A stretch of DNA of 64,000 bases from Rhizobium sp. RU33A (lineage in GTDB: Bacteria > Pseudomonadota > Alphaproteobacteria > Rhizobiales > Rhizobiaceae): assembly GCF_900156055.1 (NCBI RefSeq), contig NZ_FTMQ01000008.1, positions 82,567 through 146,566 of the forward strand. Reading direction: 5' to 3'. Below the pieces are notes generated by a model. It was not told where the DNA came from and searched no databases. It worked only from the letters and a program-made list of their open reading frames with translations. Made by a program: the position numbers and the translations under genes. Shown here in pieces: positions 36,588-43,512 of the stretch (position 1 is the stretch's first letter; each line of letters opens with the position of its first letter).

Positions 36588-36776
36588 TCAATCCTGCTCG
36601 GGCTTCTCGATCCGCCCATGTTCGTGCTGCCGGGCCGCCTTGTCGTTGCGTGCCTTCGTCAGCGATTTTTCCGCTTTTGTTCGGCCATGGCTTATACGGT
36701 TTTGTTCGGCCACGGTCTCCCGCTCGTCGCGGGCCTTCGCCTTGCGGAACTGACGGAGATTGACGATGTCGGCCAT
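36588..36776 (-). CDS. DUF4169 family small basic protein
   Basis: A 62-residue, highly charged helical protein starting MADIVNLRQFRKAKARDER, the fixed beginning of DUF4169. Residues RISHGRTKAEKSL follow the family pattern (N/RxxFGRTKAEK). Function unknown. It lies 50 bases after sspB and 63 before the RHH gene on the same strand, a grouping repeated across rhizobia as far as I recall. Confidence 0.88.
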   Translation of the reverse strand: MADIVNLRQFRKAKARDERETVAEQNRISHGRTKAEKSLTKARNDKAARQHEHGRIEKPEQD

Positions 36777-36826
36777 GGTCTGAACTCCACGGAAAAGGCC
36801 GGGCAGGGTTCCGGCCGTTCGTCACG

Positions 36827-37330
36827 TCACTGCTTCTTGCGGAAGGCGTCGAGCGAAACGACGGAGCCTTCCTTCTTTTCTTCTGTCTTTCCAGCTTCTG
36901 CCTCGTCCGTCTTGGCGACGGCCTCCAGCGGATAGGCGGTGATCTCTGCCTCGCCCTCTTCCTCGTCGGCCAGTGGCACGTCGAATTCGAGTTCGAAGTT
37001 CACGGAGGGATCGTAGAAGCCACGGATGGCGTTGAAGGGTACCACGAGCTTTTCCGGCGTGTCGGAGAAGGAGAGGCCGATCTCGAACAGGCTGTCGGTG
37101 ACCTTCAGGTCCCAGAACTGGTGCTGGACGACGATCGTCATCTGCTCGGCATATTTCGCCTTGAGATGCTGGGAGATCCGTACGCCCGGGGCGCCGGTCA
37201 GGAAGGTGATGAAGAAGTGATGGTCACCCGGCAGGCGCCCCGTCGCGGCAACCTCGGCCAAGACCTTGCGGATGACGCCACGGAGTGCGTCCTGGGCCAG
37301 AATGTCGTAGCGAATATGGTCGTGCCCCAT
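36827..37330 (-). CDS. sspB: SspB family ClpXP protease adaptor
   Basis: A 167-residue SspB of the alphaproteobacterial type. The folded domain (~5-110) starts IRYDILAQDALRGVIRKVLAEVA and includes HHFFITFLTGAPGVRISQHL and VVPFNAIRGFYDPSVNF. A flexible, acidic Ala/Glu linker (~125-155) leads to the C-terminal tail GSVVSLDAFRKKQ, which in this family docks on ClpX (XB peptide). It captures ssrA-tagged proteins and delivers them to ClpXP. The tmRNA gene that makes the tag is encoded 170 bases upstream on the same strand. Confidence 0.92.
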   Translation of the reverse strand: MGHDHIRYDILAQDALRGVIRKVLAEVAATGRLPGDHHFFITFLTGAPGVRISQHLKAKYAEQMTIVVQHQFWDLKVTDSLFEIGLSFSDTPEKLVVPFNAIRGFYDPSVNFELEFDVPLADEEEGEAEITAYPLEAVAKTDEAEAGKTEEKKEGSVVSLDAFRKKQ

Positions 37331-37499
37331 CAGATCCCTGCTTTCGTTATCATGCCGATTTTCAGCGGCTTATGCCACGACGCGGCGGCGCGGAAAAGCC
37401 CCGGCGCGTGAAACTGGTTCGCGCAATGTACATCAAATCTCTTCCTGCTGGTAGCAGCGAAATCCGAAGCAAAGTCATGCAGGAGGCTGGGGGAAAAGA

Positions 37500-37866
37500 C
37501 TGAGGGTCTATTGGGACTAGGAGGTAGGTGAAGGCTTCTGTTGCCAGGTGCCTTCGGACCCCGCCTTAAGGGGCTAACCCTAAGGACTTAGAGCGGGTTT
37601 CCCGCACCGCCATTAGGCAGCGAGAGCGTAACCCTTAGCGTTGTTGTCGTTTGCAACTACACTTGTGACCCGATAACGGCGGTATCATGCCGAGCAAAAG
37701 TTCGATCTTTACGCCCTTGTCGATCCTATTTCGCCCCCATCAAAAGCCGGTCTGAAAAGGTATCAGATCCGACCGGTTTTTGGTGGAGGCGCCGGGTACC
37801 GCCCCCGGGTCCAATAGGTTTATTACACCGACCGTTTATTGCCATAGCCGGAGCAAGCCCCGGCAA
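37500..37866 (-). ncRNA. ssrA: Transfer-messenger RNA, circularly permuted two-piece type
   Basis: Read on the minus strand, the acceptor piece comes first and ends CGCCTCCACCA with CCA at 37783-37781. Its T-arm pairs CCGGG with CCCGG around the loop GGCGGTA. A spacer (37739-37780) holding a CCGGTC/GACCGG hairpin follows. Then the coding piece starts GGGGGCGA at 37738, whose first seven bases pair with the acceptor end (one G-U). It carries the tag frame at 37613-37654 and GC-rich stems to about 37508. This acceptor-first order is the alphaproteobacterial permuted tmRNA, processed into two chains. It rescues stalled ribosomes and tags the product. Outer ends are estimates; a TATAT box sits just before 37866. 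The gap to sspB (37331-37499) shows no gene. Confidence 0.95.
37613..37654 (-). other. tmRNA proteolysis-tag reading frame ANDNNAKGYALAA
   Basis: Thirteen codons plus TAA on the minus strand encode ANDNNAKGYALAA. The ANDN start and the LAA end are the alphaproteobacterial tag signature: the end is read by ClpX and the AND-part by SspB. Confidence 0.95.
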
Positions 37867-37902
37867 AGCTGATATAGGTGTTTCCGATCCCGATGAAAAG
37901 AG

Positions 37903-37969
37903 GCGAACCAACCGGATCGCGGATTATGCCGCGCGGACGGGGGAAAACCCATCAAGCCGATTGGTTCGC
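37903..37969. repeat. Separated inverted repeat between tmRNA and thyA
   Basis: GCGAACCAA (37903-37911) and TTGGTTCGC (37961-37969) are perfect 9-bp complements with 49 bases between. They lie between the divergent tmRNA and thyA starts. They may fold in a leader or bind a protein; the function is not known. Confidence 0.5.
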
Positions 37970-38019
37970 GGGCCGGCCGGCGATAAGATAACGCCGACAA
38001 CGACTCGATGAATGGACCC

Positions 38020-38814
38020 ATGCACCAGTATCATGACCTTCTGCGCCACGTTCTGGAGACCGGCAGCGATCGCGGTGATCGCACGGGCACCGGCACCCGC
38101 TCCGTGTTCGGTTACCAGATGCGCTTCGATCTGGCGGAAGGTTTTCCGGTCATCACGACGAAGCGCCTGCACCTGAAGTCGATCATTCACGAGCTGCTCT
38201 GGTTCCTGAAGGGCGATACGAATATCGGCTACCTCAAGGAAAACGGCGTCAGCATCTGGGACGAATGGGCCGACGAGAATGGTGACCTCGGTCCTGTCTA
38301 CGGTGCACAGTGGCGCTCCTGGCCGGATTATGACGGCGGGCATATCGACCAGATGGCGAAGCTCGTCGAGAGCATCAAGACAAACCCGAACTCACGCCGC
38401 CACATCGTCACGGCCTGGAACCCGGCGCTGGTCGACGAGATGGCATTGCCGCCGTGTCACTGCCTCTTCCAGTTCTACGTGGCCGATGGCCGCCTTTCCT
38501 GCCAGCTCTACCAGCGCTCGGCCGACATCTTCCTCGGTGTGCCCTTCAATATCGCGTCTTACGCCCTGCTGACGCTGATGATTGCGCAGGTGACCGGTCT
38601 GGAGCCGGGTGATTTCGTTCATACGCTGGGCGATGCCCATCTCTACGCCAATCATTTCGATCAGGCGAAGCTTCAGTTGACGCGCACGCCGAAGGCGCTG
38701 CCGGTCATGAAGCTCAATCCGGACGTCAAGGACCTCTTTTCCTTCGCGTATGACGACTTCACCCTGATCGGCTATGAGGCCGATGCAAGCATCAAGGCGC
38801 CGATTGCCGTTTGA
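38020..38814 (+). CDS. thyA: Thymidylate synthase
   Basis: A 264-residue ThyA, the standard bacterial length when started at the ATG at 38020 ([15 protein letters not shown]). An ATG at 38008 would add four residues. Landmarks: [19 protein letters not shown] (~20), the catalytic Cys in [12 protein letters not shown] (~146), [22 protein letters not shown], and the closing [10 protein letters not shown]. It makes dTMP from dUMP, oxidising methylene-tetrahydrofolate to dihydrofolate, which the next gene's product reduces again. The 23-base gap to folA indicates an operon. Confidence 0.97.
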   Translation: MHQYHDLLRHVLETGSDRGDRTGTGTRSVFGYQMRFDLAEGFPVITTKRLHLKSIIHELLWFLKGDTNIGYLKENGVSIWDEWADENGDLGPVYGAQWRSWPDYDGGHIDQMAKLVESIKTNPNSRRHIVTAWNPALVDEMALPPCHCLFQFYVADGRLSCQLYQRSADIFLGVPFNIASYALLTLMIAQVTGLEPGDFVHTLGDAHLYANHFDQAKLQLTRTPKALPVMKLNPDVKDLFSFAYDDFTLIGYEADASIKAPIAV

Positions 38815-38837
38815 CGGTGCGGCGGAGCAGGTCCTGC

Positions 38838-39359
38838 ATGGCTGACATCAAGACCGTCATCATCGTTGCCGTGTCACAGAACGGCATCATCGGCCGCGAC
38901 GGCGACATGCCGTGGAAGCTTTCGACCGACCTGAAGCGCTTCAAGGCGCTCAGCATGGGCAAGCCGCTGGTGATGGGGCGCAAGACCTTCGAATCGGTCG
39001 GATCGAAACCCCTGCCGGGGCGGCCGCATATCATCGTCAGCCGCAGTCAGGCCTTCGACATGCCCGGCGTTGAGACCGTGACGAGCCTCGAAGAAGCGCT
39101 CGAACGGGGCAAGGCAATTGCGGCCGAGCTCAGTGTGGACGAGGTGTGCGTCGTGGGTGGTGGCGAGATTTACCGCCAAGCACTGGCGTTTGCCGATCTC
39201 CTGCATGTGACCCATGTCGAGACGGTCGTCGACGGAGATACTTCGTTCCCGGAGATCGATCCTACGACGTTCGAGTGTGTCGAGGAAATCGACGTTCCGG
39301 CCGGCGAGAAGGACAATTACCCCACGCGCTACGCGATATACCGTCGCAGGGGCGCCTGA
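38838..39359 (+). CDS. folA: Dihydrofolate reductase
   Basis: A 173-residue DHFR. Motifs: IVAVSQNGIIGRDGDMPWKLSTDLKRFK (~9-36, with the acidic active-site residue of the LSTDLKRFK helix), MGRKTFESVG (NADPH), LPGRPHIIVSR and VVGGGEIYRQAL (~110). It regenerates tetrahydrofolate after the ThyA reaction. The ATG at 38838 follows AGCAGG. It is cotranscribed with thyA. A GC-rich hairpin and a new promoter separate it from hflK. Confidence 0.97.
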   Translation: MADIKTVIIVAVSQNGIIGRDGDMPWKLSTDLKRFKALSMGKPLVMGRKTFESVGSKPLPGRPHIIVSRSQAFDMPGVETVTSLEEALERGKAIAAELSVDEVCVVGGGEIYRQALAFADLLHVTHVETVVDGDTSFPEIDPTTFECVEEIDVPAGEKDNYPTRYAIYRRRGA

Positions 39360-39405
39360 TAACGCAAAATTTGCCCTTTCCGAAGAAGAAGTTGGCCCCC
39401 TCGCG

Positions 39406-39434
39406 TTGAAAGCGGGGGCTTCGATACCTATAAC
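39406..39434 (+). promoter_or_regulatory. Candidate hflK promoter
   Basis: TTGAAA (39406-39411), 17 bases, then TATAAC (39429-39434), about 78 bases before the hflK start. The boxes fit sigma-70, and GTTGAAA with CCTATAA also resembles heat-shock (RpoH) promoters. The -35 lies in the loop of a stem formed by GCCCCC (39395-39400) and GGGGGC. Confidence 0.55.
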
Positions 39435-39511
39435 CCTCTGGAACCTCATGCATGTCGGTCGATCGATCAGCGGGCGGGGGACTTGGGAGCTTTTACAGCA
39501 AAGAGGTATTG

Positions 39512-40648
39512 ATGCCCTGGAGCAATCAAAACGGCGGCGGCGGCGGTCCTTGGGGCGGCGGCGGCGGTGGCGGCGGTAACAATCAGGGCCCCTGGGGGCA
39601 GGGGCCAAACCGGCCACGTGGAAACGGCGGCGGCGGTGGTGGAAACCAGCCCCCGGATCTGGAGGATCTGATCCGCAGAGGTCAGGATCGACTGAAAAAC
39701 ATCGTGCCCGGCGGGTTCAACGGCGGTGCCTTTGTGATCGTCGGTATCGTGCTGGTCGCCTTCTGGGCGATGCAGGCCGTCTACACGGTTCAGCCGGACG
39801 AACGCGGCGTTGAGTTGCGCTTCGGCAAACCAAAAGAAGAAGTCGCGATGCCGGGCCTGCATTTCCATCTCTGGCCGATCGAAGCGGTCGAGATAGTCAA
39901 GGTCACCGAACAGCAGCAGAACGTCGGCAGCCGTCCGACGTCGAACAATCCCGGCGCGGGCCTGATGCTCAGCGGCGATCAGAACATCGTCAGCGTCCAG
40001 TTCTCGGTGCTCTACACCGTGTCGGATCCGCAGTCCTATCTATTCAACCTCGAAGATCCGACGCAGACCCTGCAGCAGGTTTCCGAAAGCGCCATGCGTG
40101 AAGTGGTCGGTCGTCGTCCTGCCCAGGACGTCTTCCGCGACAACCGCGAAGAGATCTCGACCCAGGTTCGCGACATCATCCAGGGCACCATGGATACCTA
40201 TGGTGCCGGTATCGCGATCAACGCGGTTCCCATCGAGGACGCTGCTCCGCCGCGTGAAGTGGCCGAGGCCTTCGAAGAAGTGCAGCGCGCCCAGCAGGAT
40301 GAAGATCGTTTCGTCGAAGAAGCCAACCAGTACGCCAACCAGCGTCTTGGTCAGGCCCGAGGTCAGGCAGCCCAGATCCGCGAAGAGGCAGCTGCCTACA
40401 AGGATCAGGTCGTCAAGGAAGCCGAAGGTGAGGCGCAGCGCTTCATCTCGATCTACGACGAATACGTAAAGGCGCCGGACGTGACCCGTCAGCGCATCTA
40501 TCTGGAGACTATGGAGAACGTCCTGCGCAACTCGAACAAGGTGATCATGGGCGATCAGCAGGGCGTCGTACCTTACCTGCCGCTCAACGAACTCATGCGC
40601 CAGCCGGGTAACCAGGGCACAGGCCAGCCGACGACGGGAGGGAACTGA
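39512..40648 (+). CDS. hflK: FtsH protease regulator HflK
   Basis: A 378-residue HflK. The cytoplasmic N-terminus is very glycine-rich with repeated GGGG and NQ/PW residues (~5-48), then one transmembrane helix (FVIVGIVLVAFWAMQAVYTV, ~75-95) and the SPFH/band 7 domain (VQPDERGVELRFGKPKEE onward), with a long coiled coil and C-terminal QQGVVPYLPL. With HflC it builds a periplasmic cage around FtsH in the inner membrane and limits its protease activity. Start ATG at 39512 has AAGAGG. hflC begins one base after its stop. Confidence 0.95.
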   Translation: MPWSNQNGGGGGPWGGGGGGGGNNQGPWGQGPNRPRGNGGGGGGNQPPDLEDLIRRGQDRLKNIVPGGFNGGAFVIVGIVLVAFWAMQAVYTVQPDERGVELRFGKPKEEVAMPGLHFHLWPIEAVEIVKVTEQQQNVGSRPTSNNPGAGLMLSGDQNIVSVQFSVLYTVSDPQSYLFNLEDPTQTLQQVSESAMREVVGRRPAQDVFRDNREEISTQVRDIIQGTMDTYGAGIAINAVPIEDAAPPREVAEAFEEVQRAQQDEDRFVEEANQYANQRLGQARGQAAQIREEAAAYKDQVVKEAEGEAQRFISIYDEYVKAPDVTRQRIYLETMENVLRNSNKVIMGDQQGVVPYLPLNELMRQPGNQGTGQPTTGGN

Positions 40649-40649
40649 C

Positions 40650-41615
40650 ATGCAGAACCGTCTTCCCTATTTCCTCGTCGCCCTCGGCGTCGCACTGTTC
40701 TTCGTCTACTCGTCGATCTTCGTGGTCAACGAGCGCGAACAGGCAATCGTCCTGCGCTTCGGTCAGATCCAGGACGTGAAGAACGAGCCGGGCATCTATT
40801 TCAAGCTGCCCTTCGCCTTCATTGATGCTGATCGTGTCCAGTATGTCGAGGACCGTGCGCTTCGCTTCGATCTGCCGAACATCCGTGTTCAGGTCCGTGG
40901 TGGTGCATTCTATGAAGTCGATGCATTCGCGGTCTATCGCATCACCGATCCTCGCCGTTTCCGTGAAACGGTCTCGGCGGACCGGGAAGCTGCAGAATCA
41001 CGTCTTCGCACCCGTCTCGATGCAGCGCTCCGCCGTGTTTACGGTCTGCGCAACTTCGATGCGGCGCTGTCCGAAGAGCGTGGCTCGATGATGTCCGACG
41101 TTCGCAACGATCTCCAGGCCGCGGCGGAAAGCCTTGGTTTGCAGGTCACCGACGTCCGCATTCGTCGTACCGACCTGACGCAGGAGGTCTCTCAGCAGAC
41201 CTTCGAGCGCATGAAGGCCGAACGTTTGGCCGAAGCGGAACTCATCCGTGCACGAGGTAACGAAGAAAGCCAGCGTCGCCGGGCGATCGCTGACCGTCAG
41301 GTCGTCGAACTCCAGGCCGAAGCGCAGCGCGATTCGGAAATCCTGCGCGGTGAGGGCGATGCCGAGCGAAACAACATCTTCGCCGACGCGTTCCAGCGCG
41401 ATCCGAGCTTCTTTGAGTTCTATCGCTCGATGCGCGCCTATGTTGCCTCTATGAGCAATCAGGGCACGACGATGGTGCTGTCGCCCGACAGCGACTTCTT
41501 CCGCTTCTTCAACAGCGGCGCGGGCACGGGCAACTCGGCGACGCCAGCAGCACCTCAACCTGCACCTGCTGCCGCTCAGCAACCGGCTACGCCGCCGGCG
41601 CCTGCCGGCAACTGA
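40650..41615 (+). CDS. hflC: FtsH protease regulator HflC
   Basis: A 321-residue HflC: an N-terminal helix (LPYFLVALGVALFFVYSSIFVV), then an SPFH domain starting NEREQAIVLRFGQIQDVKNEPG, a coiled coil (ERMKAERLAEAELIRARGNEE) and the typical end region DPSFFEFYRSMRAY, SPDSDFFRFF. A proline/alanine tail follows. It is the partner of HflK in the FtsH-regulating complex, translationally close-coupled to hflK. The DUF2065 gene follows after four bases. Confidence 0.95.
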   Translation: MQNRLPYFLVALGVALFFVYSSIFVVNEREQAIVLRFGQIQDVKNEPGIYFKLPFAFIDADRVQYVEDRALRFDLPNIRVQVRGGAFYEVDAFAVYRITDPRRFRETVSADREAAESRLRTRLDAALRRVYGLRNFDAALSEERGSMMSDVRNDLQAAAESLGLQVTDVRIRRTDLTQEVSQQTFERMKAERLAEAELIRARGNEESQRRRAIADRQVVELQAEAQRDSEILRGEGDAERNNIFADAFQRDPSFFEFYRSMRAYVASMSNQGTTMVLSPDSDFFRFFNSGAGTGNSATPAAPQPAPAAAQQPATPPAPAGN

Positions 41616-41619
41616 CACC

Positions 41620-41805
41620 GTGGACGACCTGCTCGCAGGGATCGCCATATTCATGATCATCGAGGGGCTGGCCTATGCGCTGGCCCCTCGTTTTCTTGTG
41701 CGCATGGCCCGGCTCCTGCCGCAGATCCCGGAGGATCAACTGCGTCTCTTCGGTCTCACCGCGATCACCACGGGTGTGGCAATCGTATGTTGGGTGCGCG
41801 GCTGA
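41620..41805 (+). CDS. DUF2065 small membrane protein
   Basis: A 61-residue protein with two hydrophobic helices, matching DUF2065 (YjeT-like): AIFMIIEGLAYALAPRF then LLPQIPEDQLRLFGLTAI. In many proteobacteria this gene follows hflC, as here, four bases after it. Start codon is GTG at 41620. A role with the HflKC-FtsH complex is suggested only by the constant neighbourhood. Confidence 0.9.
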   Translation: MDDLLAGIAIFMIIEGLAYALAPRFLVRMARLLPQIPEDQLRLFGLTAITTGVAIVCWVRG

Positions 41806-41915
41806 CAAGATGTGGTCGCAAGTCGAGGTTAGATCTCTTCCGGCAATTGTGATTTTCCCTCAGCCCATTCCGCCTTATGTTCTCTAATACCCCAGACAAG
41901 CCAGTGAGGAAGCCG

Positions 41916-43511
41916 ATGATGAAACCTGCCCGCGCGTCGCGAATGATTCTATCGGCGCTTCTCACGGGGACGGCGGTGGTCGTCGGTGCCGTGGCTGCGC
42001 CCAATCCGGTGATCGCCCAGCAAGGGCCTGAATCCGTTGCCGATCTTGCAAGCGGCCTGCTCGGCGCCGTGGTCAATATCTCGACGTCGCAAAGCGTCGC
42101 CGACGAGGGCGATGGTCCGCTTCCGCAGGTTCCGGAGGGCTCGCCCTTTCAGGAACTGTTCGAGGATTTCTATCGGAATCGCGAAGGCGGCGGGACCAAC
42201 AACAAGGTGAATTCGCTGGGGTCCGGCTTTGTGATCGACCCGACGGGCTTTCTCGTCACCAACAATCACGTGATCGAAAACGCCGATGACATCGAGGTCA
42301 TTTTCTCCGACGGTTCGAAGCTCAAGGCGACGCTGGTCGGCACCGACACGAAGACCGACCTTTCCGTTCTCAAGGTCGAGCCGCCGCAGCCGCTGACATC
42401 GGTGAAGTTCGGTGATTCGACGAAAATGCGAATCGGCGACTGGGTCATGGCGATCGGCAATCCGTTCGGTCTCGGGGGCTCCGTCACCGTCGGCATCATT
42501 TCGGCGAGTGGCCGCAACATCAATGCCGGCCCCTACGACAACTTCATCCAGACGGATGCGGCGATCAACAAGGGCAATTCCGGCGGGCCGCTGTTCAATA
42601 TGAGCGGCGAGGTCATCGGCATCAACACAGCAATCATATCGCCAAGCGGCGGATCGATCGGCATTGGCTTTGCCGTGCCGACGGAACTTGCGGAAAACAT
42701 TGTCAATCAATTGATCGAGTTCGGCGAAACGCGTCGTGGCTGGCTTGGGGTTCGCATCCAGCCGGTTTCCGACGAGGTGGCGCAGAGCCTGAACCTCGAC
42801 CGTGCCCGCGGCGCCCTGATCAGCGGCATCGTCGAGGGTGGCCCTGTCGCCAACGGGCCGATCCAGGTTGGTGACATCATCACCACCTTCAATGGACGGG
42901 CCATCTCCGAAACGCGGGACCTGACCCGGATCGTCGCCGAAAGTCCGATCGGTGAAGCGCTCGACGTCGTTATCCTGCGCGACGGGCAGGAGCAGTCGGT
43001 GAAGGTGACCCTTGGGCGTCTTGATGATGACGAGGTCGCGAGCAATGAGACAGATCCGGACACCACTGTTGAGCCCAACGAGGAGGGCACGGCGCCAGAC
43101 GGCGATCAATCGGCCCCTGCGGAGCCGCCGGCCGGCGAAGAGGCCCCTGATGGCGACGAGCAGGGCGAGGCTCCCGCTGCGCCCGACCAGGCCGAGCAGA
43201 GCGCGCCTGTGACGGAAGGCTTGATCGGTGTGGAGTTGACAGCGCTTACCGATGCGAACCGTCTGAGCTTCTCGATTGCCGAAGGCGTCGAAGGCGTTCT
43301 CATCACCCGCGTGCTTCCGGGCTCCAAGGCCGAAGGCAAGGGGCTGAAGGTCGGCGAGGTGATCGTGGAGGTCGCTCAGGAATTCATGAAGACACCGCAG
43401 CAGGTTGCGGAAAAGCTCACCAACATCAAAGGCGAGGGACGCCGCAGCGGCTACCTGATGATTGCTGACAAGGATGGCAATCTCCGTCTCGTGGCGGTCC
43501 CGCTGGAATAG
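41916..43511 (+). CDS. Do-family (DegP/HtrA-like) periplasmic serine protease
   Basis: A 531-residue HtrA protein: signal peptide to about AVAAPNPVIAQQ, trypsin-like domain with His in VTNNHVIE (~118), Asp in TKTDLSVLK (~149) and Ser in GNSGGPLF (~224), then two PDZ domains (GWLGVRIQPV and GLIGVELTAL). Between the PDZ domains sits an acidic, proline-rich linker of about 60 residues, longer than usual. It degrades or refolds damaged envelope proteins. The ATG at 41916 has GAGGAAG upstream; a start at 41877 is possible. It is the last of the hflK-hflC-DUF2065-degP series. Confidence 0.94.
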   Translation: MMKPARASRMILSALLTGTAVVVGAVAAPNPVIAQQGPESVADLASGLLGAVVNISTSQSVADEGDGPLPQVPEGSPFQELFEDFYRNREGGGTNNKVNSLGSGFVIDPTGFLVTNNHVIENADDIEVIFSDGSKLKATLVGTDTKTDLSVLKVEPPQPLTSVKFGDSTKMRIGDWVMAIGNPFGLGGSVTVGIISASGRNINAGPYDNFIQTDAAINKGNSGGPLFNMSGEVIGINTAIISPSGGSIGIGFAVPTELAENIVNQLIEFGETRRGWLGVRIQPVSDEVAQSLNLDRARGALISGIVEGGPVANGPIQVGDIITTFNGRAISETRDLTRIVAESPIGEALDVVILRDGQEQSVKVTLGRLDDDEVASNETDPDTTVEPNEEGTAPDGDQSAPAEPPAGEEAPDGDEQGEAPAAPDQAEQSAPVTEGLIGVELTALTDANRLSFSIAEGVEGVLITRVLPGSKAEGKGLKVGEVIVEVAQEFMKTPQQVAEKLTNIKGEGRRSGYLMIADKDGNLRLVAVPLE

Positions 43512-43512
43512 G

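Noticed and set aside
36264..36776. RHH plus DUF4169 genes as a toxin-antitoxin pair
   Set aside because: DUF4169 is a conserved small basic family with no toxin fold, and the two do not overlap.
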